Shown piece by piece: positions 10,710-20,900 of a stretch of DNA of 64,000 nucleotides. Source of the stretch: Cyanophora paradoxa (Eukaryota > Glaucocystophyceae > Cyanophorales > Cyanophoraceae). Numbering within the stretch: position 1 is the stretch's first letter; each line of letters starts with the position of its first letter. The DNA lies in the NCBI GenBank assembly GCA_004431415.1, contig QPMI01000533.1, forward strand, positions 62,001 to 126,000, in the 5' to 3' direction. Position numbers and translations under genes: made by a program. Under the pieces are notes generated by a model. That model ran no database searches. It was given only the letters and a program-made list of their open reading frames with translations, and was not told the DNA's origin.

Positions 10710-12408
10710 ATGCAGACGGAGCTGATTGACATGATGGCTGCGTCCCTCTGTCGCACTGTGCCCCACTTATCTCAGGCCGGCAAAGACGGCGTCCGCGAGA
10801 TCGACTTGCGCGCGCTCGACCGCGGTTGGGGCCTCTCCGCCCCACCGCACTGCATCCTCATCGAGGCGGGGTGAGCCCCACCCTGTTTCTAGGATCGTAA
10901 TATCGCTTACTGGCTGCAGGGAAGCGGTTTCAGCGGCCACCGCCGCTCTGCAGCGGATCGCAGGCGACGCGCATGCAGTTTGCCTCTGCCTCCGAGGCTC
11001 GGCAGCGTCAGAAGACGCGGTGATTGAACCGCTCGGGACTGCTCAGGCCTTCATTCGGCCTGCATTGGATGTGATCCGTAGGATCGGTGCGGATTTTCTC
11101 ACTACCCCCCCCCCCCCCCCAGGAGCTCATTCCTCATTCCTCGTTCCTTATTCATTCCTTAACAGGCCTCCCGACCCTCGTGGTCATCACGGACGACTCC
11201 GAAGAAGGCCTCGTCGATCCCGACGCCGCGCTGGTTGCCCGCGAGGTTGTGGCGGACGCCCTCTCCATCCCCGTCGAAGAGGTCAGAGCAAACCAGCTCC
11301 GCCGCCTGGCCCAGCTCAAGTGCTTGCAGGTCCTGTTCGTGCCGGGCGTCTCACGCTTCGAGACGGAGCGCGCGAAACATTTTGAGAGCGACCGCGCGGC
11401 CTTCTGCACGCTGTTGCAGCTCGCGGGAGCGGCCCAAGAGCACCGGCTCCGGCGGCCCGACCACTTCGCCCTGGACGCCCTCCACCTCCGCAGCTTCGAC
11501 GGTGCGCTCCTCTCCGTTGTTTGCTCTGCGGAGTTCTCATCGAATAGGCAGCTCTTCGTGTTGTGTTTCTTATCGACCACGAGAACAACAAGGCCGCCTC
11601 TCTCTCCCTCCTCGACGGTCCTAACGCTGGTGATGCCGCCCGTGCACTCCTGTTCTTCTGGAGGGACGACCCCAATGAGGCGTGTATGCGCCCTTCCGTT
11701 CCAAGCAATCTTGAATCTGACACTTGAGGCTTGCAGGAGCGGCTGCGGGCGCTGGAGGACCCCGAGCGCTCGGCGCGCCCCGATCTAGTGCCGGTGCGAG
11801 CGGCGAGCGGGCAGCGGAACGCAGCGGACTTCGCGCTCACGTTCTGGGCGGCGGCCCTCCATGCTGCCTTGCCCGTCTGCATCCCGTTCTACATCGTCTC
11901 CGCGGACAACGCCGTTCTCGATGTCAGCCATCATCTCGCCTCGTGGCTAGGCGGCTCGCGGTCCGTCCGCCGCCTTCCGGGCGTCCGCACGGACCTGCGA
12001 CCGTTGCTTCTGGAAGCTGTGGGAGACGATGACTTGCGGAAGACGGCGCTAGCGGCCCTCGCCCGCCGTGCTGAGGAGCGCCTCCGGGCGGAGCGCCCAC
12101 GGCGTGCCTCTGCAGCTCTCCGGACGATCGCAAACACGGTCATGCGGGCTTGGGAGCGGGAGTGGTACGGCAGTCCCGAGGTCCTCATCCCGCACCTCGC
12201 TGCTCTTGGCGTCGAACTCGCCTTGGAACCTACCGGCGCCGAGGATTGGGTCGTGTACCGGTCGCATCTCCCTTCGCGAATGGCCGCCCGCCGGAGCCGG
12301 TACCCCCTCCTTGGAGACCTCGCGATCTTGTGGGTACGGCCCCATCCAACGCAATCTTCCAGCTCCGATGCCAATTCATGCTGCAGTTGGATCGGGGCGA
12401 TCTTCTGA
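10710..12408 (+). CDS. PIN/NYN-like domain protein (hypothetical)
   Basis: Five exons close in frame: 10710-10870, 10920-11086, 11166-11501, 11552-11679 and 11737 onward. The start is MQTELIDMMAASLCRT. Exons 1-3 give alternating strands and helices (PHCILIEAGEAVSAATAAL, then LPTLVVITDDSEEGLV, QVLFVPGVSRFETERA). Exon 4 reads LRVVFLIDHENNKAASL, resembling the D-x-E-N opening of NYN/PIN-like nuclease domains. Exon 5 reads VCIPFYIVSADNAVLDVSHH, resembling the second acidic site of such domains (S-x-D before a helix). The family link is by motif only; active nuclease function is not shown. Exon 4 to 5 needs a GC donor (GAG|GCGTGT at 11,680). The frame ends at TGA 12408, or could splice at about 12,332 into the F-box gene. 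Confidence 0.55.
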
Positions 12409-14381
12409 CACAGTCGGCCCTCCTCATGCGTATACTGGGTCGTCTTACTATGGACGAGCTGTCCCGTGTCGCAGCCATCAACAGCCTGTTCAGAGATCTC
12501 TGTCGCCCCCTTGCTTCGGCTTCTGCACTGCTGCCGGCGCCACGCGGGGCGACCCCTGTGGACTTCGACATGTCACCCCACGTGTCCCTCTTCGGTCGCG
12601 TCTGTCGCATCGAGTGCCGGTACGTCACGTCTTGGAATTGCAGATATATTTTATCTGTGCCTCCACGTCTCACATTCTAGCAGGGTCGATGGACTGAAGC
12701 TTGGCATTGCGATGTACAACGTGGTGTGCGGTCGAGAGCGCAAGTTCAGCTGCGGTTTCAAGGGGCCGTCGGGAAGCCTGCACAGGCGGGCCCTTGGCCC
12801 CAACGAGGCCTTAGTCGGGATTGAGGCACGTTGGCAGCCTCGAGAAGGCGAGGCCGTCCTTGTCGGAGTGGGCTTCATCTTTGCCGTGAAAGATTCACAG
12901 AGCTCTGAAGTGGAGTGGTCTATAGAGTCGGAGACAGCAATGAAGGGCTCCACCACAACCAGCCCTGTGTTCGTACCCTCGCAAGCCGTCTTCGTCCCCA
13001 TCTCGGTGCTCACTGATGCGCCATGCAGATCGAGCGTGCTCCGGGCGCCGCAAGGCTCAGAAGTTGTGGGCATCCGTGGCCGCGTCTCAGCCTGCGATGG
13101 TTGCATTGTCGACCTTAAAATTGTCACACGGGCGGTCGTGTCTGAGGCTTTCCAGGCTGCAGTCAAGGCGAGCTCTACTGGCGCCAAACACCCAATACCG
13201 GCGCCATCTCCCACGTGCACGCATATTCTTGCTTCTCTCGATTCAGCGACCAAGGCGCTTTGCTCTCTTCTGAAGGTGCCACAGGAAAAGGTCCGCCTCT
13301 TCATTTGTTCCTGAAACGTGCAGCAATCGCGAGCCGCTCATTGTCATGCCTTGCGACTTGCCCTGCAGCTGCAGACGCCACCGGTGTTGACGGACCGAAC
13401 TGGTAGGCTCGGATACAGCTCGATCGGCGAGGCCGTGCAGGCGGCAGCGCCGGGCCAAGTGGTGATCGTGCAGCCGGGCCGGTGCGCGCATGCGAGCGTC
13501 GGCGCTGCTGCGGGCCCGGGACGGATTCTTCGTTGCGCATCTGACAGGCGGGCCTGGGCGGCAGGTACTGCGAGCAGCTCGTGCTGGACAGGGACGTCTA
13601 CGTCGTCGGCACGCGCGACGCCGTCCTCGAGTGGACAGAGGACGTGACCGTCGACTGCATCGCGTCGGCGCGGCCGACCCTCCGCGGCGTCACCATTCGC
13701 GGCGCGAGCACGAACGACCCCGCGGTCTTCATCGGCCGCGGGAGCCGTGCTGTTATCGAGGACTGCTGCATCACAACGGCAGCCATGTCGTGCATAGAAG
13801 TCAGGGATCAGGACACGGCGCCGACGATCCGCAGCAATATCATCCGTGACTCGCCATGCAACGGCGTATTCGTTCACAGCGGAGCGGCGGGCACCATCGA
13901 GGACAACGACATCAGCGGCTGCCGGGCGGCAGCGGTGCTTGTGCAGGGCCGCGGCACAGCGCCCACCTTCCGCAGCAACCGCATCCATGACAACCGGGAG
14001 TGCGGCGTGTGGATCGGCAAGCATGCCGCTGGCGAGTTCGTGGCCAATGAAATCTACTCGAACCGCAAGGCCGCTCTCGGGGTCTTGCTGCACGCAGATC
14101 CTCTTGTTCGTGGCAACCGCGTTCGAGATCAGGCACGCCGTCGCGCTTTCAATTTATCCCCTTCTAGATTTCAAGCTTTCCGCTTCTGGTTCCCGGCCCT
14201 TCTCACCATAGGACCCCCACAGGAACTGGGGATGGTTGTGTTCAACGGCGGTCGCGGGACGCTGGTGGAGAATGCTTTTGACCGAATCGGGGATCCGTCG
14301 TACGCCGCCCCGGGTGTACGCGGCATCAAGGTCCTCGATGGCTGTAGCCCCATCATTCAAGGCAGTAGTTTCCATTACTAG
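12378..14381 (+). CDS. F-box-like, jacalin-like and parallel beta-helix protein, copy B
   Basis: The start ATG 12378 (MLQLDRGDLL) leads into LLMRILGRLTMDELSRVAAI, which looks like an F-box helix set. After an intron with acceptor near 12,683 comes VDGLKLGIAMYNVVCG, then EALVGIEARW and SEVVGIRGRVSACDGCIVDL, a pattern like jacalin-type lectin strands. This is followed by ILASLDSATKALCSLLKVPQ. After an intron (acceptor gccctgcag near 13,369) the parallel beta-helix runs to a stop at 14379-14381 with the same coils as copy A. F-box proteins bring substrates to SCF ubiquitin ligases, and FBXO11 also joins an F-box to a beta-helix. Here a lectin-like module seems inserted between them. The start overlaps the upstream NYN-like frame by 31 bp on the same strand, so the two could be one gene. 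The beta-helix is firm; the F-box and jacalin calls are tentative. Confidence 0.6.
13421..14166 (+). repeat. Inverted repeat arm B (near-identical to 7465-8220)
   Basis: Plus-strand counterpart of arm A. Coding exon, intron and part of the next intron are shared at near identity, while the last exon (14,222-14,381) differs at many positions from its counterpart in copy A (for example GMVVFNGGRGTLVENAF versus GMLVFHYGRGKLVKNVF). Confidence 0.9.
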
Positions 14382-14681
14382 CTATGTATTGACGTCGACC
14401 GTACCGGTCTTTCGTACATGCATACCCTGGAGAAGATTTAGACTCTGAGAGCGCCTTGTTGGCCTGCTTCACGTGCACATCGTAATATTTGATCAATTCT
14501 GAAAATCGAGTTCTGATATCAATACATAAATATTTAATATATACTATGATAGTACAAATTATTATGGACGCAATACTAAACTCCCAGGCTTCTATCTTCG
14601 AAATTCTCTAGCCGCTGATCATGAGCGCTAGCTATATAGCCCTTGCGATCTAGCTATCCGCGGCGGAACCATCCGTTTCCT
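14382..14681. other. AT-rich intergenic region
   Basis: A clear drop in GC with runs such as atacataaatatttaatatatac near 14,520-14,545. No coding frame. It separates beta-helix copy B from the tandem array. Confidence 0.5.
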
Positions 14682-17600
14682 GCGACAAGTTCATCGGGCG
14701 AAGGGGGCAGCACAGGCCTAGGCCTAGAACGCGCACGTGCATCAAGTAGCTGCATCAAGTAGGCCGGGTTCATCTGCGCCATTTCGAATTCCAACGCGGG
14801 ATCGACGCCGGGGCCGGCCACCGCAGCGGGGAGCAGCTATCGGGGCGGTAGTCAGCGGACGCGTTTCGAAGAAGGCGGAGCGAAGCACTGCGACACGAAC
14901 CGGCAGCGGGTTGCAGGCGAAAACCTGCATCTCCTCCGGCGCAAGGAGCGCGAACTGTTGAAACCGTTCAGACGGAGCGCGGGAGAAGACGAAAGGGAGA
15001 AGGGGGGGGGGGGGGGGGGGGGGGGTACGGGGGCGCACCGCCTCCAACATGCTGCGAACGAGCTGAAAGAACGCGGGCGGCAGTGACGCCTGCAGCGCCT
15101 GCAGGGTCTGCAGCGCCTGCACCGCCGGATGCGGACCCTGAACTTCCACCGAGCCGCCCGGCACTGCGCATGCCGGCACTGCCGTCAACTGCATGCGGAA
15201 ACGGAAGTCATCAGCTGGCGCGAGCAGGGCCCGATCGCGAGCCAGGGGGCGCTCACCGGCTGCAACGACAGTGACGGGATCGGCGCGCCGTAGTTCAGAC
15301 CACGACCGAGATCGGGACCAGGGCTCTGATCCCGGAGCGAGTCCAGCTGTCGAGAGAAAGGTGAGGGGGGCGGGGCGCGCTGGGCAAGGGCGGGGCGTGG
15401 GGGTCGGCTCACCGGGATCATTGGAGTTCCCGCGGGGCTGGACGAGAAGGAGGCGCTGGTGCAGTTGGGGAGAGCGCCCGCAGGCTGCTGCGGGCGGCGC
15501 GTCAGCGCGCTCTGCAGACGCCCCCGCACCGTACCCCGCACCGAGTTGGCCGGGGAAGACGACGAGGGCGGCGCGGGCGAGGAGGGGCCGTTGGCGCTCT
15601 CCCCATCGTACGAGCCGCCGCCCTCGCCGCCCTCGCCGCCGCCCCCGCCCTCCTCCTCGGCGCCCTCCTCCGCGTCTTCCTCGTCGGCGTCCTCCTCCTC
15701 GGCGCCCTCGACCTCCTCGCAAGCGGCCAGGTCCCGCCGCCGCCGTCCGCGCCGCCGGGGCGGCTGCTGGGGCCGCCGGGGCCGCCGGGGGGCCGGGGCG
15801 GCGGCCTGCGGGGGCCCCTCCGGCCCCCCCGGCCCCCCGGCCGTGGGGGCGGCCGGGCCCCCGCCTCGCCCGCCTCCGCCACCGCCGTCCCCTCGCCGCC
15901 TCCGCCGACGTCAGCCGCCGCCGGCTCCTCCGCCGCCGCCTCCTCGCGCCCTCCTCCGCCGCTCGCCGCCTCCCCGCCAGCGCCCGCCGCCTCCTCCTCC
16001 ACCGCCCCGTCGCGGACGCCAGCGCCCTGGCGTCACGCCGAGGCCGGCGCCGGCGTCGAGGCCGGCGCCAGCAGCTGCTCCTGCGTCAGCGCCGTCAGCG
16101 CGAAAGCGAAAGCGGAGGAGGCGAAGGCGGTACGGGAAAGCATGGGGCGGCGGAAAGGTGCAGCGCCGCCGCTCCCGCCGGGCTGCATCGCGGCCCCGGC
16201 CCGACGCGTCCCCTGCCCGCCGCGGCAGCCGCCGCCCCCCGCGCCAGTCTGAGCACGCGCAGCGGGCGGCCGGCGGATCGAGCAAGCCGCCCTCCGACCC
16301 CCGCGTCCGGGGACCGCGGGCCGCGCGGTCAGCCGGTAATCCGGATCCAGAGGCAGCCGGTGCGGGACCCTTTCACGCAGCCGGACGCACTCGTCGGCTA
16401 GCTATAGCCGACCCGCACGAGCTGGCGACGGGCGAGGAGCCCGCAGCGTGTCGGAGAAGCAGGCGCATTGCCTAACCGCGCGAGCGCCCCTAGGCCTCGG
16501 ACGAGGAGAGCTTGCCGGCCCCTCCTCGCGGCGGCCGCTCGCTCGCTGCGGCGGTGGCAAAAGGCTCAGAGGCCGGCAGGGAGACCATCGCCCAATCCGT
16601 GTTGCGCACCTGAGCCGTCCTGTAAGGCGTGCCGTGATCCTCCTGCCCATTGCCGGCGGGCGGCAGCTGCGAGAACGCCGCTGTGCGGCTCCTGCAGTAT
16701 GCGCGCTGCGCGGCCGCCGGACGCACGCCGAGCTGCACACACTCGAGTACTAATGAAATGGCTGCTTTGCAGCCGCGCCCCGGGCCTGTCCGAGGGCGTA
16801 GAGCTCGCCCCCTTGAGGTTGACCGGAATCGGGTCAACTCTTTCACGAGAGCGCACGGCGGGACGCGAACGAAGGGCCGCTGCGGTACGGGGAGCTGGCA
16901 GGGCTCGCTCGAGCGCTGTTGCAGGCCGTACAAGATGGCTCCGAGCACTTTGAACATCCTGCTGAAGCGGCTTCGGCGGGCGCGACTGGCTGCGGCTGCC
17001 GCGCGGCATGTCGTCGGGTGGGGCACGGCGCAGCGCGTCGCGTCGCGAGAGAGGAGAGCCGCGTTGCAGCTTTGAGCACACGTAGAGCTCTTCTGGCCGA
17101 GAGCTTTGCAGCCTGCGCCGGCACTGCGTATGGCGGGTGCAGCGGATCCGGAAGGAGCGAGTGGTATGATCGATATATCGAGCGTCCCTCGTAATGCCGC
17201 AGGTGCCTGCAACTCGCGGGCGTGCGAGGTAAGAAGCGCCGCTGCATTCGTTCGTGTCGGCCACGCTGATTATGACTTGCAGCGCCTGCCCAGCCCGGCC
17301 CCGGGCGAGTTGGTATGCGGGGGCGCCGCGAGCATCCGCTTCTGGAGCGATAATCAGCGCTTGAGCTGAAAAGGGGGCGCCGCGGGAGGTGGGGCCGCGA
17401 GCTCGCGCGTCTCCCCTCATGATCAGCGGACGCCCGGCCCGCGGCCCAACACGGCTCGAGCTCCTGCCGGAGGCGCGGGGCTGGCGGTCCGCGCCCCGCG
17501 TCGTCTCAGCCCGCGGGTGCGCGCCGTGGACTCGGAAGCCGCCCTTTCCGCCTGGCCGCCGACGTCGCCGGTGTGATCAGTTGCCCACCAGTCCCTCCCG

Positions 17601-17997
17601 CCCCGCCCCGCCGCGGCGCAGCTGGAGGGCCTGGACTCTGGGGCGCACGCGTACGGTCGTGGCCGACGGCTGCCGGGCCCCGCTGGGGCGGCGTGCAGGC
17701 CCGAGGCGCGTCGGCTCCGGTCCTCTGCACGAGGACGGCGTTTTCGCTGTCCGCCGCCGCCGCCGCACCGGCCCCCGCCCCGTCGACCTCCGCCGCCGCC
17801 GCTAGCTCTCGACGTCCCCTACTAGGCTACTACTAGCCTAGTACGTAGGCTTGAGGGGCTCAGCGGCTAAGCTGCGCTTCGCGATGGCGCCGGTGGCGAA
17901 ACCTATATAGCTATGGTGAAACCAGTATACGTAGGCAGGCTGAGCCAGGCTCGAGCTAAACAACACATGCAGAGGCCGCCAATCGCTTTTTGCGCAC
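14682..17997. repeat. Tandem unit 1 (truncated and rearranged)
   Basis: First of five head-to-tail units. It shares with units 2-5 the stretch from gttcatcgggcgaaggg (near 14,685) through the 3' exons of the minus-strand gene (to about 15,720), and a ~1.4-kb spacer (about 16,750-17,810). The middle, where units 2 and 3 have the 5' two thirds of the gene, is replaced by a very GC-rich block. Part of that block (about 15,880-16,130) is an inverted copy of sequence at 38,000-38,260. The 5' edge also differs from the other units by small insertions. Confidence 0.85.
14742..16130 (-). pseudogene. Remnant of the tandem-array gene in unit 1
   Basis: The 3' exons typical of the array gene are present: GRGLNYGAPIPSLSLQPVS, QLTAVPACAVPGG and PAFFQLVRSMLEAVRP, with a G/C run in the following intron. 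Upstream of about 15,720 the acidic and N-terminal exons are absent and replaced by Arg/Gly/Pro-rich sequence partly copied from elsewhere in the window. No start codon region like that of units 2, 3 and 5 was found. It is best treated as a broken copy. Confidence 0.6.
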
Positions 17998-20900
17998 AGC
18001 TTGTGCACATGCCGTGTCAAAATTGATGTTCTGCACAGAATAGAAGCCTATTTTATTGGCTCGAAGCTCGATCGCGATCGAGAATATTGCGTTCCGACAA
18101 CACAAAGAAGCTCGGACCCCCAACAGCATCAGGGTTCAGCTGCGGGCTAGGGGTCTGTGAACGGGGGGACCTGTAGTCACGGCCTGGCGGGGCCGGGACT
18201 GCAGAACGCCACGCATGTTCACTGGTGTGCAAGCAATCCGTTGCCTGCGCCAAGTTCATCGGGCGAAGGGGGCAGCACAAGCCTATAATGCGCACCGAAG
18301 TGATCGGCGTTGGCGGCCAGGCTCACCTGCGCCATTTCCGACGCGGGATCGACGCCGGGGCCGGCCACCGCAGCGGGGAGCAGCTATCGGAGCGGTAGTC
18401 AGCGGACGTGCCTCGAAGAAGGCGGAGCGAAGCACTGCGACACGAACCGGCAGCGGGTTGCAGGCGAAAACCTGCATCTCCTCCGGCGCAAGGAGCGCGA
18501 ACTGTTGAAACCGTTCAGACGGAGCGCGGGAGAAGACGAAAGGTAGAAGGGGGGGGGGGGCAGGGGGGTACGGGGGCGCACCGCCTCCAACATGCTGCGA
18601 ACGAGCTGAAAGAACGCGGGCGGCAGTGACGCCTGCAGCGCCTGCAGGGTCTGCAGCGCCTGCACCGCCGGATGCGGACCCTGAACTTCCACCGAGCCGC
18701 CCGGCACTGCGCATGCCGGCACTGCCGTCAACTGCATGCGGAAACGGAAGTCATCAGCTGGCGCGAGCAGGGCCCGATCGCGAGCCAGGGGGCGCTCACC
18801 GGCTGCAACGACAGTGACGGGATCGGCGCGCCGTAGTTCAGACCACGACCGAGATCGGGACCAGGGCTCTGATCCCAGAGCGAGTCCAGCTGTCGAGAGA
18901 AAGGTGAGGGGGCGGGGCGCGCTGGGCAAGGGCGGGGCGTGGGGTCGGCTCACCGGGATCATTGGAGTTCCCGCGGGGCTGGACGAGAAGGAGGCGCTGG
19001 TGCAGTTGGGGAGAGCGCCCGCAGGCTGCTGCGGGCGGCGCGTCAGCGCGCTCTGCAGACGCCCCCGCACCGTACCCCGCACCGAGTTGGCCGGGGAAGA
19101 CGACGAGGGCGGCGCGGGCGAGGAAGGGCCGTTGGCGCCCTCCCGACCGTACGAGCCGCCGCCCTCGCCGCCCTCGCCGCCGCCCCTGCCCTCCTCCTCG
19201 GCGCCCTCCTCCGCGTCTTCCTCGTCGGCGTCCTCCTCCTCGGCGCCCTCGACCTCCTCGGCGCCCTCGATCTCCTCGCCGGGGGCGTCCTCGTCCGTGT
19301 CCTCCGAGCCGTCGCCCTGCTGGCCGACGTCATCGCTGTCATCGCCCTCCTCGGAGGAAGTGGCGCTCGTGTGCGGGTCCCCGCCCTCGGCGCTCCCGCG
19401 AGCCTCCGCCGGCTCGCCCGCAGGCAGCTGCTGGACGGCGGTTCGGCGCGCTTGGCAGACAGCAGAGCTAGCCGCAGCACGCACCGAGTTCGCGACGGGG
19501 GATGATGACGCGGGCGGGGAAGGGCCGCTGCTCGCGCCCTCGCCCTCGCCCTGCTTGGGCTTAACGGGCGCGGGGACAGGTTCGATGCCGGCGCCCTTGA
19601 GCTGCTCTTCCAGCTGCTTCACCCGGTCCTTCAGCTCCTGCGAAGAAAATGAAATGAGGCGACCGCTTTCTCAGTTAGTTAGGCGGTTAGCTGGGCCCCG
19701 TTCCTCTCCCAACACCGTCACAGCCAGTTTGTTAGATGGCTAGGCCCCTTGCCTATCGAAGGAAGTTATTTAGGCAGCTGACCGAGCCCTGCTCCACAAT
19801 CCTTCCTTCCCTCCTTCCCCGGGGCACGCAGGTAGAGCTCGGCCTCGCGGGAGTCGAGCTCAGCCCCCTCCCTCTCGTCGGTGCACCTGGATTGCCTTGT
19901 CGCGGACGTCCTTGTCCTCCCCGCGCCGCACCCCTTCCTGGATCTGCGAGGCGTGTGGACGGGCCGAGCCGCGGGCAGACAGGCCAAAGGTCGCGTACCT
20001 CCGCCCTCTCGCGGACGGCCTTCTGGTAGAGCTTCTGGGGTGCGGTAAGAACAAAGAACCTCGAGAAAGTAAAAAAGGAACGGCACCTCCTTGACCTTGT
20101 CCTTGCCTGGCTCCTAAAGGAGCAATAAGAACAAGGCGATCTAGAAAGGACACCAAATAAACAAAAAGACGGATACATGGACACTGTTGAGGAGCTTCGT
20201 GAAGTCTTCCGACGAGAGGATGTTCTCCAGGATGTCCTTCGAATTCCCTGCGCACGGGCCATCAGCCGTCAGCAGGGGCCGGCAAAAATCGAGAGCGAAA
20301 CATGCTGCGCACGATCCGCTTTCGCCTTCGCGCGGAAGACGAGCTGCAGAGGCGTTTCTCCTTCATTTTCGATCTTCAGATTGAAGTCGCCGCAGTATAG
20401 CTTGTTGATGCTGAAGGGGAAGATCCTGGCCCCGTCCTCCGGCAAGCCATTTTTGCAGGCCTTGCGACGGCTGCCGTCATACTCCAGCAACTGCACAAAG
20501 CAGAGGCGGTCAGCAGGTCGGTCAGCATGAATTCAAGCGCACCTTATCTTTATTGATGTGCCTCGCGATGAAGCAATGATGGCGCCAATTGTCTCGCGTC
20601 AACTGTAGCGTCTCTGCAGGTCCACATACCACTCCTTTCTTGCGCGGCTGAAAGGTGCCGGTGACGCTCAGTCCCTTGGCTTTGTAAGGCAGTATCGTGA
20701 AGTACTGCACTCCCGGGCTGAGGCTCCCAGGGAGAACACGGCGGATGACGTATATGTCTTGCTTGTGCCCGTCGTCTTTGAGGTATACGGTCTTTTTGAA
20801 GGCATACACAACGGTCTGAAGCAAGAAAATTAAAAAAGCAAGCGTTCCGACGGTTTTGGGCGGCGCACAGGCTCTTGGGCTCCTGCTGCAGTCTCCTGCG

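Noticed and set aside
10171-10845. Open frames on both strands between the divergent genes (about 200 codons)
   Set aside because: No recognisable motifs, heavy Arg/Ser/Pro bias, and GC-rich DNA keeps stops rare. Possible 5' UTR or promoter instead.
15459-16475. Long plus-strand Pro/Arg-rich open frames (and counterparts in units 2-5)
   Set aside because: They are antisense shadows of the minus-strand acidic exons: Glu/Asp/Gly/Ala codons read backwards give Ser/Pro/Arg. They lack splice logic and change freely between units.
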